A stretch of 64,000 nucleotides of DNA from DAIDKA01 sp035487155 (GCA_035487155.1 DATHMK010000086.1:52120-116119); one strand, 5' to 3'. Shown: positions 11,863 to 20,706, counted from the stretch's first letter. Made by a program: numbers and translations. The notes: a model not told the origin generated them from the sequence alone.

Positions 11863-12750
11863 ATGTCTGCAGCAACCGCGGAGGTCGCCATTAACATCGG
11901 ATTCGTGGGCTTAGGTGCCATGGGGCGTCCGATGGCCAGCCATATTGCCCGCGCCGGCCATTCCCTCACCGTGTTCGATGCCGATGTGGCCGCAGCGCAA
12001 CGCCTGGCCGCCGGGGCCGCGGTGCGCATCGCGCGTGGGCCAGAGGATTTTCAGGATACAGAAGTTCTGGTGACGATGCTCCCCACCGGCGCGATCGTGC
12101 GCGATGTGCTGTTGGGACCTAAGGCAATCGCCCCGGCGCTTCCCAAAGGGGCCCTCGTCATCGACATGAGCTCCTCCGAGCCCGAAGGCACGCGCGAGCT
12201 CGGCGCGATCCTTGGCGGCATGGGCCTTGCGCTCGTGGACGCCCCCGTGTCCGGCGGTGTACCGCGCGCGACCGACGGCACGCTCACCATCATGATCGGA
12301 GGGGAAGGCTCGAGCATTGCGCGCGCAAGGCCGGTGCTTGAACATCTGGGCAAACGCCTGTTCGAAGTGGGCGCCCTGGGGGCGGGCCACGCGATGAAAG
12401 CGCTCAACAACTATGTGTCGGCCGCGGCCTTCCAGGCGACCTCAGAGGCGCTGCTGATCGGCACACGCTTCGGCATCGACCCGACCCAGCTGATCGATAT
12501 TCTGAATGTCTCAACCGGCAGGACCTTTCACAGCGAATTGTCGATGAAGGACCATGTCATCGCCGGCCGCCACGCGGCCGGGTTCCTGCTGGCCCTGGCC
12601 GCGAAGGATGTGAGGATTGCCCAAGGATTGGCCGCCTCCCTGAGAATCCAGGCGCCGATGCTCCAGCTGAGCGCGCAGCAGATGACTGCGGCTTCAGAAA
12701 AACTCGGACCTAAAGCGGATGTTACCGAGGCGATCAAGGTCTGGGATTAG
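11863..12750 (+). CDS. NAD(P)-dependent 3-hydroxyisobutyrate/tartronate-semialdehyde-type dehydrogenase
   Basis: A 295-residue beta-hydroxyacid dehydrogenase. The N-terminal Rossmann fold has the signature GFVGLGAMGRPMA. The substrate motif DAPVSGGVPRATDGTL lies near residue 127, the catalytic lysine is in GHAMKALNNY near residue 180, and the NAD-proximal LAAKDVRIAQGLA segment lies near residue 247. Family members oxidise 3-hydroxyisobutyrate, reduce tartronate semialdehyde, or act on succinic semialdehyde. Which one applies cannot be told here. The gene is cytosolic, has no operon partner, and overlaps the 3' end of the GH9 gene on the other strand by 17 bases. Confidence 0.88.
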   Translation: MSAATAEVAINIGFVGLGAMGRPMASHIARAGHSLTVFDADVAAAQRLAAGAAVRIARGPEDFQDTEVLVTMLPTGAIVRDVLLGPKAIAPALPKGALVIDMSSSEPEGTRELGAILGGMGLALVDAPVSGGVPRATDGTLTIMIGGEGSSIARARPVLEHLGKRLFEVGALGAGHAMKALNNYVSAAAFQATSEALLIGTRFGIDPTQLIDILNVSTGRTFHSELSMKDHVIAGRHAAGFLLALAAKDVRIAQGLAASLRIQAPMLQLSAQQMTAASEKLGPKADVTEAIKVWD

Positions 12751-15208
12751 CCACCGCGGCAGCGGCATTGGCGGCGACAATGAACGAGGTGGCGGCATCC
12801 ACTACGTATTCATTCTCGTACCATAGAAACGGCCAGTTATCCTTGAGCTCCGGAAAATCCGGACGGATGATGACAACACCGGGAATCATGCCGCCGGGGA
12901 TGAAGGTGTAGTCGGCGCGGTTGTTGCCGTAGGCCACCAGCTTGGAAACGCTGCCGACGGTGGATACATAGGACACATTCGATACCGGATGCCTGCCCAG
13001 GACATAGTCAAACGCACGCAGCGTCGGCTCGGTCCCGATGATCCCCGGAAATGCCTGATGTAGGTAATACATGTGGATGCCGAAGTCCGTGACGGTTGCC
13101 GCGCCGCCCCAGGTACCCGTGTCGATGGGAACCCCGAAGGGGTTAGCGGCAAGCTCGGCCGCCTGCTCGGTCTTGAAACTCTGTAGCGCCGCTGTCAGCG
13201 TGCGTTTGAAGTCATCATCCATCCACGGCAGTGCGCGCGCCGCGAGCCAACCCAAGGCGGAGAAGTTCTTCTGTATGGCCGGCAGCAGCTCCCGCAGGCG
13301 CGCCGCATAGACAGGCCCCTGGGTCGCGAGCAGCAGCTCGACGGCGGCTTTGGTTTCTTCCTCATCCACGGCTCCGCCCGTGGTATTGAAGGACTTGAAG
13401 ATGACCGGCGCGTGGCTGTGCTCTTGCTTCCACACGCCCTGCGCAGTGGCGAGGCACTGCTTCGCCAGGGCATCATCGAACCCACGCAGCACTCGGCTCG
13501 CGGCCGCCAGCGCCGCCGCGGCCGCGTAGTTCAACGGCGTGGTATGGGAGGTAAACGCCCAGCGATCATCCGGTACCCCCGAATATTCGCCGCTGGTCTG
13601 AAGCGGCCCGAGGGCCGAGGAATAGATCCGACCGTCGGTTTTCGAGGCCGCATCCCCCAGGTGCGTGTATTCCTCCAAGGTCGGCTCGATGATGCCCGGG
13701 ATGGCATGACCGAAGGCCGCGTACTGCGCCAGCAGCTGCATGACCCCATGCTTGATCTGTTGCAGCACATCCGGCACGCCATCGGGGCGGTGGATCTGCA
13801 CCAGTCTCGCGCCTTCATCAACGGTGGTCTCATCCCAGTCCAGCCCGAAGCCTTCGCGCGCCATGGCCAGATCGGTGATCACCCGCGCCTGCGTCTGGGT
13901 GCGGATGTCGTAGTCACCGGCGTCATACCAGCCGCCGCGGTTCAATCCCGGTATGTGGGCACCGGTGGCGAAAGGCGAATCCGCAGTGGCGCCCATCGAA
14001 TAGCCGTCAAAGTGGCTGTAGTTCACCGGTGCCTGGCGGGCATCATCCAGATGCGAGGCACCGTGCCAGACCCGGTAGCTCTCGCGCACCTTGACGTGAT
14101 CCATCTGCACGGCCAGGTAGGTGTCCAAGGATGGCTGCCAGACGCCTTGGTCATAGATATCCGCCCCGATCCGGAACGGGCCAAAGACGTGACCCTGGAA
14201 CTCGATGCGGTAGATTCCCGGGTCGCGGACCGTCGTGAAATCGAAGGTCGCGTACTGATAACGCAACCACCGGCCCCAAGGCTTGGGCACACCCTGGAAC
14301 ACCGTTTGGTACGCACCCGCGGCGTCCAGGCGCAGCACCCGCACCGGCGTTGCTTCCTGGTCGAGCGGATCCATTTCAATCACCGCGATCTTGGAACGTT
14401 GCGGCGTGTAGCCCACTTGATTGAATGACACCACCGGCGCCCTGCGCCATCCCGGGATAACGTTGGGATGGACATGCCACACGAGCGCATTGTCGGTGCG
14501 CCCGGCAGGCAGCAGCTGGCGCACCACAAACCAGCCGTTCTGCGCCCGGCTGCGCCCGTCAAACAATTGCAGGATGCCATCTTCGGCAGTGATGCTCACC
14601 CGTGTCGTGGGGTCCTCGGGAGACAACACGATCTGCCGGCCACGGGCAAAAGGCAGCGGCTGTATTGTACCCTCGGCATCACGACTCATCAGCCCCTGCG
14701 GATGGCGTGGAAAGATCCCTGCAGCCGCATCGGCACTGTAGCTTTTGCCAAAATAGGCTGTCGGCAGAAACTCCAGATTGAAGCCGGCCTTACCCACCAG
14801 TGCCGTGGCCAGCGGGTGATCGAGATGCACCGCCACTCGAAAGCCCGCCGGTTCCGCGGTGACTTCGATCCGGTAGCTCAAAGCAAGGTCCGGATACCCT
14901 GAATAGGCGATGAGCTGGTTGGTCTGGGGCCCATGCTTGCGCGCCGTGAACACCGGAACCGGATCCCACTGCTCGGGTGTCGCCTGCAACCGCACCTCAC
15001 CGCCCGTGGCGATGCGCTCATCGTGCAGAATGATTTCAACGCCGCCCATTTTCTGGTCTCGGAACACCGGATGAAAGGTGCTCTGGGACACCAGCACGCT
15101 CAAACCCTGGGTGTCCAGATAGTCCAGCGCGTTCAGCTTCAGGTCGGCCGCCGTGAGCGAGCGGGCGCACAAAAGCGTCAGCAGAATGACGACAACTCTT
15201 GGATGCAT
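12734..15208 (-). CDS. Secreted GH9 cellulase-like glycoside hydrolase with N-terminal extension
   Basis: The 824-residue product starts at the ATG at 15208, which has GAGGG five bases upstream; an earlier ATG at 15223 lacks this. A signal peptide (MHPRVVVILLTLLCARSLTA) is followed by about 235 residues with no motif I recognise. Next come the CelD-type Ig-like module (VSFNQVGYTPQRSK, about residues 260-350) and the GH9 (alpha/alpha)6 catalytic domain. GWYDAGDYD carries the catalytic-base aspartates D429 and D432, HRPDGVPDVL follows, and the C-terminal YENEYVVD has the likely acid E800. GH9 enzymes cut beta-1,4-glucans, but bacterial members of this layout also include exo-acting and glucosaminidase-type enzymes. 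Periplasmic or secreted action on cellulosic or hemicellulosic chains is inferred. Confidence 0.9.
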   Translation of the reverse strand: MHPRVVVILLTLLCARSLTAADLKLNALDYLDTQGLSVLVSQSTFHPVFRDQKMGGVEIILHDERIATGGEVRLQATPEQWDPVPVFTARKHGPQTNQLIAYSGYPDLALSYRIEVTAEPAGFRVAVHLDHPLATALVGKAGFNLEFLPTAYFGKSYSADAAAGIFPRHPQGLMSRDAEGTIQPLPFARGRQIVLSPEDPTTRVSITAEDGILQLFDGRSRAQNGWFVVRQLLPAGRTDNALVWHVHPNVIPGWRRAPVVSFNQVGYTPQRSKIAVIEMDPLDQEATPVRVLRLDAAGAYQTVFQGVPKPWGRWLRYQYATFDFTTVRDPGIYRIEFQGHVFGPFRIGADIYDQGVWQPSLDTYLAVQMDHVKVRESYRVWHGASHLDDARQAPVNYSHFDGYSMGATADSPFATGAHIPGLNRGGWYDAGDYDIRTQTQARVITDLAMAREGFGLDWDETTVDEGARLVQIHRPDGVPDVLQQIKHGVMQLLAQYAAFGHAIPGIIEPTLEEYTHLGDAASKTDGRIYSSALGPLQTSGEYSGVPDDRWAFTSHTTPLNYAAAAALAAASRVLRGFDDALAKQCLATAQGVWKQEHSHAPVIFKSFNTTGGAVDEEETKAAVELLLATQGPVYAARLRELLPAIQKNFSALGWLAARALPWMDDDFKRTLTAALQSFKTEQAAELAANPFGVPIDTGTWGGAATVTDFGIHMYYLHQAFPGIIGTEPTLRAFDYVLGRHPVSNVSYVSTVGSVSKLVAYGNNRADYTFIPGGMIPGVVIIRPDFPELKDNWPFLWYENEYVVDAATSFIVAANAAAAVANPRP

Positions 15209-15235
15209 GATGCCCTCAGGCATGCCGCACCGCGG

Positions 15236-15538
15236 TCAGGCACGGCCTCGAATCTTCGCAAACCACCAGCGCAAACCGACGAACAGGAAGCGCCAATCCT
15301 GAAAGAACTCCGGTGGCTTGCCCTCCACCGCGTGGCCGACAAACTGCAGCACCCATCCGATCACGAACATTGCCACCGCAACCGGCCAGATGCCGCGAAT
15401 GAAGGGAATGGCCACAAACACCGGCAGCGATAGCGCAATCAGCGGAATGCCCACTGTATGACAGAAGCGGTTCAGGGGATGCTGGTGGCTGCCGCTGTAC
15501 TGATGAATCCACTCTTCCCACGATCGGCCGGCAAACAT
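15236..15538 (-). CDS. DUF962 / Mpo1-like membrane protein
   Basis: A 100-residue protein when started at the ATG at 15538, which has AGGGG about nine bases upstream; a GTG at 15562 would add eight residues. It carries the two DUF962 signatures, QYSGSHQHPLNRFCHTVGIP and VGHAVEGKPPEFF, flanking two hydrophobic segments. Yeast Mpo1 of this family is a dioxygenase acting on 2-hydroxy fatty acids. Its conserved histidines (HxxxxHP, H in CHTVG, GHA) are present here. The gene lies 27 bases upstream of the GH9 gene on the same strand and could be co-transcribed, though no functional link is apparent. It is divergent from the permease at 15586. Confidence 0.8.
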   Translation of the reverse strand: MFAGRSWEEWIHQYSGSHQHPLNRFCHTVGIPLIALSLPVFVAIPFIRGIWPVAVAMFVIGWVLQFVGHAVEGKPPEFFQDWRFLFVGLRWWFAKIRGRA

Positions 15539-15585
15539 CCCGACTACCCCTGGATGAACCACCCTCGTGGTAGTATAGCGCGCCC

Positions 15586-16746
15586 GTGATCAAGTTCCTT
15601 CCGCTACTGTTCGCCAATCTGCGTCGCCGGACGCCGCGCAGCATTTTTACGCTGCTTTCCATTGCGGTCGCATTCCTGCTGTACGGCTTGCTTGCCGCCG
15701 TCAAGAACGGCTTCGAGGCCAACGGCAACCTCGCCGGAGTCGACCGACTGGTGACGATGGACAAAGTATCGATCGTGCAACCGCTGCCGATCAGCTATCT
15801 GCCGCGCATCGCTTCCGTCCCGGGCGTCAAACTGGTCACGCACTCGACCTGGTTCGGGGGCCATTATCAGAACGAGCGCGGCATCATGGTGACCTACCCG
15901 GTGCCACCGGAAAGCTACCTGGCGATGTATCCGGAGTTCCTGCTACCGGCGGCCCAGAAACAACGCTGGCTGCATGATCGGGTCGGCGCGATCGTCGGCC
16001 GCGCGCTCGCCGAAAGCTACGGTTGGAAAGTTGGCGATCGGCTCCCGCTGCGCTCCGACATCTATGCACACGCCGACGGCAGCTACGATTGGCAGTTCAA
16101 CGTCGACGGCATCTACGACAACAAGGATCCGTCGGGAGATGTGAACAGCGTCTTCTTCAACTACGACTATCTTGATGAGTCCCGCACCATCGGCAAGGGA
16201 ACCGTCGGCTGGTACATCGTGCGCATAGCCGATTCGGCACAGTCGGCACAGGTTGCCGCCGCGATCGATGCGCTGTTCACCAACTCCTCGGCCGAGACCA
16301 AAACCGGCAGCGAGAAGGCCTTTGTGCAAGGCTTCGCCAAGCAGACCGGGGACATCGGCGCCATCGTCACCGCCATTGGAATCGCGGTGTTCTTCACCAT
16401 GCTGCTGGTCAGCGCCAACACCATGGCACAGTCGGTGCGCGAGCGTACCAACGAGGTCGCGGTGCTGAAGACCCTCGGGTTCAGCGATCCAATGGTCCTG
16501 GCACTCGTGATCGGCGAATCGCTGCTGCTCACCGTGCTCGGCGGACTGATAGGAATCGGTGGCGCGATGCTCGCCGTCGGCCGTATCGGGCGCACGCTCA
16601 GTGAATATCTGTCCGCGTTTCTGCTGACGCCCAATGCCCTGCTGGTGGGAGTCGCGCTGATCCTCGCGCTCGGGGCGGCGGCTGGGCTGTTGCCGGCCGT
16701 GCGCGCCGCGCGGCTGCGCATCGTGGACGGTCTGAGCGGGCGCTAG
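15586..16746 (+). CDS. FtsX/MacB-type ABC transporter permease (first of pair)
   Basis: A 386-residue permease starting at GTG. One N-terminal transmembrane helix (SIFTLLSIAVAFLLYGLLAAV) is followed by a periplasmic MacB-like domain of about 220 residues. The C-terminal FtsX core has three helices at about 265-380, including the family signature RERTNEVAVLKTLGF and a terminal LLPAVRAARLRIVDGL. Such permeases transmit mechanical force or extrude lipoproteins, peptides and lipids, and need a MacB/LolD-type ATPase. The second permease follows 12 bases downstream. No ATPase gene lies on either side, so it must be encoded elsewhere. The divergent DUF962 gene starts 47 bases away. Confidence 0.9.
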   Translation: MIKFLPLLFANLRRRTPRSIFTLLSIAVAFLLYGLLAAVKNGFEANGNLAGVDRLVTMDKVSIVQPLPISYLPRIASVPGVKLVTHSTWFGGHYQNERGIMVTYPVPPESYLAMYPEFLLPAAQKQRWLHDRVGAIVGRALAESYGWKVGDRLPLRSDIYAHADGSYDWQFNVDGIYDNKDPSGDVNSVFFNYDYLDESRTIGKGTVGWYIVRIADSAQSAQVAAAIDALFTNSSAETKTGSEKAFVQGFAKQTGDIGAIVTAIGIAVFFTMLLVSANTMAQSVRERTNEVAVLKTLGFSDPMVLALVIGESLLLTVLGGLIGIGGAMLAVGRIGRTLSEYLSAFLLTPNALLVGVALILALGAAAGLLPAVRAARLRIVDGLSGR

Positions 16747-16758
16747 ACCAAGCTCATC

Positions 16759-17946
16759 ATGGCAATTTTAAGACAGATCACCGCCGTCACCGCCATGAAT
16801 CTGCGCGCGCTGCCGCTGCGCGTCACGACCTCCCTGGTCTCCGTCATCGGCATTGCCGGCGTGGTGCTGATCCTGGTGGCCCTGCTGTCCATCAGCGAGG
16901 GCTTCCGGCGCACCCTGGAACTGTCCGGTTCGGATCGGGTGGCCATCGTGCTGCGGGGCAGCTCTTCGGCCGAAATGACCAGCAGTTTCTCCCGCGACCA
17001 GGTGCAGATCATCGAACAGGCCTCCGGGATTGCGCGCGACGCCCAAGGTCCCATCGTTTCCGCCGAGCTCTATACCACCGTGGATCAGCCCAAACGCTCC
17101 ACAGGAACCGCAGCTAACGCTCCGTTTCGGGGGATCGAAGCGGCCGGCCCCCAGACACGCTCGCATTTTCAACTGATCGCCGGGCGAATGTTCCGGACGG
17201 GCACCTACGAAGTCATCGTTGGCCACAGCGCCGCGCAGACGCTGAGCGGTCTTGGCGTGGGAAGCCTGGTGAAATGGGGCAACAACGTATGGCGCGTGGT
17301 CGGTGAGTTCAGCGACGGTGGCAGCGTCTCCGAATCGGAGATCTGGACGGACGTGCACGTGCTGCAAAGCGCCTACTCGCGCGGGGATACCTACCAGACC
17401 GTGCGGGTACTGCTCACCGCTGCGGGGACGTTCAAATCCTTCAAAGACCAGCTGATGGACGATCCGCGGCTGTCCGCGAACGTGCTCACCGAGCGCGAGT
17501 TCTACGCGGCACAGTCCGTGCTGCTTTCGACCCTGGTGCGCGGTGCCGGCACGGTGCTGGCGCTGCTCATGGGCGTGGGCGCGGTCTTTGGCGCGCTCAA
17601 CACCATGTATTCGGCGGTCGCAGCACGAAGCACTGAGATTGCGACTCTGCGTGCGCTGGGTTATGGCGGACTTCCGGTTGGGGTCTCCGTGGTCATCGAG
17701 GCACTGTTGCTGGGGCTCATCGGCGGCTGTCTCGGCGCGGCTGTGGCCTACCTGGCCTTCGATGGCCTGCAAACCTCGACCATGAACTACCAGAGCTTCA
17801 CTCAAGTGAGCTTTGCGTTCAGCGTTACCCCTGTGCTGATTATCACCGGCACGGTGTACGCGCTACTGCTGGCTTTGATCGGCGGCCTGTTTCCGGCCGT
17901 ACACGCCGCGCGCCGGCCTATCATTGCGGGGTTGCGGCAGGCATAA
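16759..17946 (+). CDS. FtsX/MacB-type ABC transporter permease (second of pair)
   Basis: A 395-residue permease with the same layout as the preceding one: an N-terminal helix (LVSVIGIAGVVLILVALLSI), a MacB_PCD periplasmic domain at about 45-250 and a C-terminal FtsX block. The RSTEIATLRALGYG coupling motif lies near residue 293, and the end is GLFPAVHAARRPI. It is clearly a paralogue that would form a heterodimer with the first gene, as in ABC exporters with two different permease subunits. The spacing of 12 bases indicates one transcript. The substrate is unknown. The following gene (18086) is separated by 139 bases and belongs to another unit. Confidence 0.9.
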   Translation: MAILRQITAVTAMNLRALPLRVTTSLVSVIGIAGVVLILVALLSISEGFRRTLELSGSDRVAIVLRGSSSAEMTSSFSRDQVQIIEQASGIARDAQGPIVSAELYTTVDQPKRSTGTAANAPFRGIEAAGPQTRSHFQLIAGRMFRTGTYEVIVGHSAAQTLSGLGVGSLVKWGNNVWRVVGEFSDGGSVSESEIWTDVHVLQSAYSRGDTYQTVRVLLTAAGTFKSFKDQLMDDPRLSANVLTEREFYAAQSVLLSTLVRGAGTVLALLMGVGAVFGALNTMYSAVAARSTEIATLRALGYGGLPVGVSVVIEALLLGLIGGCLGAAVAYLAFDGLQTSTMNYQSFTQVSFAFSVTPVLIITGTVYALLLALIGGLFPAVHAARRPIIAGLRQA

Positions 17947-18085
17947 CGGCCGGGATCGGCAGACTTGCCCACCCGCGCTATTGAATCCGGGCAGCCACGC
18001 GATTACTTTATCGCGCAAAGTTGGCTGTGTCCAACGTGACGCGTTGGGTGCGGCGAGCGCACACCGGATGCGAGCGCGATTTGCA

Positions 18086-18862
18086 ATGAGACACGTTATC
18101 AATTCCTGTTGCGCTCCGCTGTTGGCGCTTCTGTGGCTTGCCTGTTGTGCTCCGGCTCATGCGCAAACAGATGAGATCCAGGTCTATAACGCTGAGATCG
18201 CCGCCCCCGGTGTATTCAATCTCACTCTGCACAACAACTACACCCCCGAGGGCCGCACCAGTCCTGACTATCCTGGCGGAATCGTTCCAGACCATACACT
18301 CAATGGAGTTCCGGAATGGGCATACGGAGTTACGAACTGGTTCGAAGCCGGCCTGTATCTGCCGCTCTATAGCATCAGCGGCAATGGTGCCTGGACCTTC
18401 AACGGATTTAAGGTGCGAACCCTGTTCGTTGAGCCCGATGCTGCCGAGCAACAGTTCTTCTATGGAGTGAATTTCGAGTTCAGCTGGAATACGGCGCACT
18501 GGGACCAGAGCCGCCATACCCAGGAAATCCGGCCCATCGTAGGCTGGCATCTGGGTGCCATCGACATCATCGTGAATCCTATTCTCGACAACTCCTACAA
18601 AGGCTTCTCCCGTCTTGATTTCGCGCCAGCCACCCGCGTGGCCTACAACCTTGACAAGACCTGGGCGCTGGCCGCCGAGGAATACGACGACTTTGGTCAG
18701 CTGCGCGGCTTTTATCCGACCTCGCAGCAGCAGCACCAGCTGTTCGGCGTGTTCGACTACAATGGCAAGCCGTGGTCGGTCGAGGGAGGCATTGGCCTCG
18801 GACTCACCAGCGCCACCGATCATCTCGTCCTGAAACTGATTCTGTCGCGCGACTTGAACTGA
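18086..18862 (+). CDS. Exported beta-rich protein, possible outer-membrane barrel
   Basis: I chose the ATG at 18086 because it gives a proper signal peptide (MRHVINSCC...LACCAPAHA) and a mature protein starting at QTDEIQ, about 258 residues in all. The mature part alternates polar and hydrophobic residues in the manner of membrane-crossing beta-strands: WAYGVTNWFEAGLYLPLYS, FFYGVNFEFSW, WHLGAIDIIVNPILDN, HLVLKLILSRDLN at the end. I do not recognise the family with confidence. It precedes the CxxCH cytochrome and the sugar dehydrogenase by 15 bases or less between genes, so it probably belongs to that periplasmic oxidation unit, perhaps as an outer-membrane uptake or anchoring component. That role is inferred from position only. 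Confidence 0.7.
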   Translation: MRHVINSCCAPLLALLWLACCAPAHAQTDEIQVYNAEIAAPGVFNLTLHNNYTPEGRTSPDYPGGIVPDHTLNGVPEWAYGVTNWFEAGLYLPLYSISGNGAWTFNGFKVRTLFVEPDAAEQQFFYGVNFEFSWNTAHWDQSRHTQEIRPIVGWHLGAIDIIVNPILDNSYKGFSRLDFAPATRVAYNLDKTWALAAEEYDDFGQLRGFYPTSQQQHQLFGVFDYNGKPWSVEGGIGLGLTSATDHLVLKLILSRDLN

Positions 18863-18877
18863 GTAAGGAGAGTTATT

Positions 18878-19408
18878 TTGCGAATTTCACAACGGATCGC
18901 CCGGACCACCAGGGTTATGGCGGCCGCGACGGCGCTGCTGCTGGCGAGCGCCGTGGCCAGCGCGCAGACTGCCGCGGTCAACACCCCCTCCAGCGCACCG
19001 CCGGCAAGTCCAAGCCCGGACTATCACCCAAGTCTGGGTGATCTGATGACCATGGCGATTCAACCACGCCATACCAAACTCGGACTAGCAGGCCAGCAAA
19101 TGAACTGGCCTTACGCGCTGTACGAACTCAGTGAACTGCGCAATGCCTTTGCCCGGGTCGCTCGCACCATTCCGGTATATCGCAACATCGACATGACGGC
19201 GGTCATCGGCGCCATGACCACCGCGCCGCTGAGCGCGGTCGAAAAGGCGATTCATGCGCAGGATGCCCGCCAATTCAATGCGGCCTATGCGCAACTGACG
19301 ACCGTGTGCAACGCCTGCCACCTGAGTCAGGATCACGCACCCGTCGTGATTCGGGTACCGGCGAGCAATCCGTATGCCGACCAGGATTTCCATAGGCCCG
19401 TGCGGTAG
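18878..19408 (+). CDS. Periplasmic monoheme cytochrome c-like protein
   Basis: A 176-residue protein starting at TTG, preceded by a strong ribosome site (AAGGAG six bases upstream). A signal peptide ends near ASA. The mature domain is helical (MNWPYALYELSELRNAFARVAR) and has one heme-attachment motif, CNACH, near residue 147. The C-terminal placement of the motif on a helical bundle recalls cytochromes c'/c556 rather than class I cytochromes. No methionine ligand is obvious. It lies 11 bases before the PQQ-type sugar dehydrogenase and is a natural electron acceptor for it. Heme binding follows from the motif; the redox partnership is inferred from the operon. Confidence 0.78.
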   Translation: MRISQRIARTTRVMAAATALLLASAVASAQTAAVNTPSSAPPASPSPDYHPSLGDLMTMAIQPRHTKLGLAGQQMNWPYALYELSELRNAFARVARTIPVYRNIDMTAVIGAMTTAPLSAVEKAIHAQDARQFNAAYAQLTTVCNACHLSQDHAPVVIRVPASNPYADQDFHRPVR

Positions 19409-19419
19409 GAGTTCCAGCC

Positions 19420-20652
19420 ATGAAGATCCTCCACCTGTTGTCGGTCGCCGGCGTGCTGGGCGCATCGGGTCTTGCCACGCCCTTGCCGGCGCAGCAGAAC
19501 GTGCCCTTCGCCAATGGGGTGCCGGTCGCCCCCATTGGACTTGCCAATCAGCCCCTGGGCCAGGGTCCGTTCTTCTACAAGACCGCCGAGCAGCAGGATA
19601 TCCGCGTGAGCGTGCTGCTGCGAAACCTCGAATACCCCTATGCCCTGGCATGGCTACCCACTGGCGAGATGCTGTTTACACAACGTCGCGGGCTGCTGCG
19701 CATCGTACGCAACGGCATATTGGACCCCAAGCCGATCGAGGGTGGACCGGTGGCGGTGTTCTCCGGAGCGTCGGGCTCGATCGGCGCGGTCCACGGCTAC
19801 ATGAATGTGGCGCTGCATCCGCAGTTCACCGAAAATCATCTGCTGTACTTGAGCTACACCAAGCCATTGGGCGAGAAGCGCACGGCGGTTGCCGTGGCGC
19901 GCGGACGCCTGGACGGCAACCGGCTGAGCGACGTCAAGGATGTATTCGTTTCGGCCGAAGTGCGTGGAGCGCTGGCGATGACGGTAACGCCGGATGGCAT
20001 GTTGTGGCTCGCCACGGCCGGAAATGCCGCCGCGCAAGATCCCAATTCTCTTCAGGGCAAGGTGCTGCGACTGAAGGATGACGGCAGCGTGCCGGCCGAC
20101 AACCCCTTCGTCGGCAAGTCCGGCGCCAGGCCCGAGGTCTTTACCCTGGGGCATCGCAGCGTGCTGGGATTTACGCGACGGCCCGGAACGCAGGAGATGT
20201 GGATCTCGGAGATGGGTCCGAATGGCGGTGATGAGATCAACGTGCTCAAGCCGGGTCGCAACTACGGTTGGCCGCTGGTGAGCCTGGGTCGCACCTATCC
20301 GGGCCCATGGCAGGCAAAGGTCAACGAGCCCACCCATGCCGGGTTCGAGCCTCCCATCATTTACTGGATGCCGTCGATATCGGTTACCGGTCTTACCTTC
20401 TATACCGGTGATGCCCTGCCGAAGTGGAAGGGTGATCTGTTCGTTGCCGGCGTGCGCTATGGCGAGATCCCGGGTACGGGTCGCCTGGATCGCGTGCTGC
20501 TGAACGCGAACATGGAGGAATTGCGCCGCGAAAGCCTGCTCGCCGACCTGCATCAACGCATCCGCGATGTGAAACAAGGGCCCGATGGCCTGCTGTATGT
20601 GGCGACTGATGAACCCGCGGGGGCCATTCTGCGGATCGAGCCGGCACCTTAG
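19420..20652 (+). CDS. PQQ-dependent aldose sugar dehydrogenase (soluble glucose-dehydrogenase family)
   Basis: A 410-residue exported beta-propeller of the GSDH/YliI family (PF07995). A signal peptide (LLSVAGVLGASGLATPLPA) is followed by LEYPYALAWLPTGEMLFTQR, the blade motif with HGYMNVALHPQF near residue 128, LGHRSVLGF, EMGPNGGDEINVLKPGRNYGWP (a calcium/PQQ region near residue 265), and a C-terminal VKQGPDGLLYVATDEP. Such enzymes oxidise aldoses to lactones in the periplasm using PQQ. No PQQ biosynthesis genes are in the window. The gene follows the CxxCH cytochrome by 11 bases, which suggests that electrons pass to that protein. Its own function may feed lactone/acid sugar catabolism like that encoded at 35-43 kb. 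Confidence 0.87.
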   Translation: MKILHLLSVAGVLGASGLATPLPAQQNVPFANGVPVAPIGLANQPLGQGPFFYKTAEQQDIRVSVLLRNLEYPYALAWLPTGEMLFTQRRGLLRIVRNGILDPKPIEGGPVAVFSGASGSIGAVHGYMNVALHPQFTENHLLYLSYTKPLGEKRTAVAVARGRLDGNRLSDVKDVFVSAEVRGALAMTVTPDGMLWLATAGNAAAQDPNSLQGKVLRLKDDGSVPADNPFVGKSGARPEVFTLGHRSVLGFTRRPGTQEMWISEMGPNGGDEINVLKPGRNYGWPLVSLGRTYPGPWQAKVNEPTHAGFEPPIIYWMPSISVTGLTFYTGDALPKWKGDLFVAGVRYGEIPGTGRLDRVLLNANMEELRRESLLADLHQRIRDVKQGPDGLLYVATDEPAGAILRIEPAP

Positions 20653-20678
20653 CGATTATGGTAAATACCTTGCCGCTC

Positions 20679-20706
20679 TTGACAACATTTCCGATGGACC
20701 TATTAT
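20679..20706 (+). promoter_or_regulatory. Near-consensus sigma-70 promoter for the GbsR-like gene
   Basis: A perfect -35 box TTGACA at 20679-20684 is followed after 16 bases by TATTAT at 20701-20706. Transcription would start about 25 bases before the ATG at 20737. Few other promoters this close to consensus stand out in this GC-rich window. Both boxes are overlapped by the nested palindromes described separately, so repression by the downstream regulator is plausible. Confidence 0.65.

Noticed and set aside
13412..14428. A 338-codon plus-strand open frame inside the GH9 gene
   Set aside because: It is the mirror of the GH9 coding frame; the encoded sequence is Arg/His/Gly-rich and lacks any domain pattern.
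16768..17805. A 345-codon minus-strand open frame inside the second permease
   Set aside because: No hydrophobic or enzymatic pattern; the plus-strand permease is certain.
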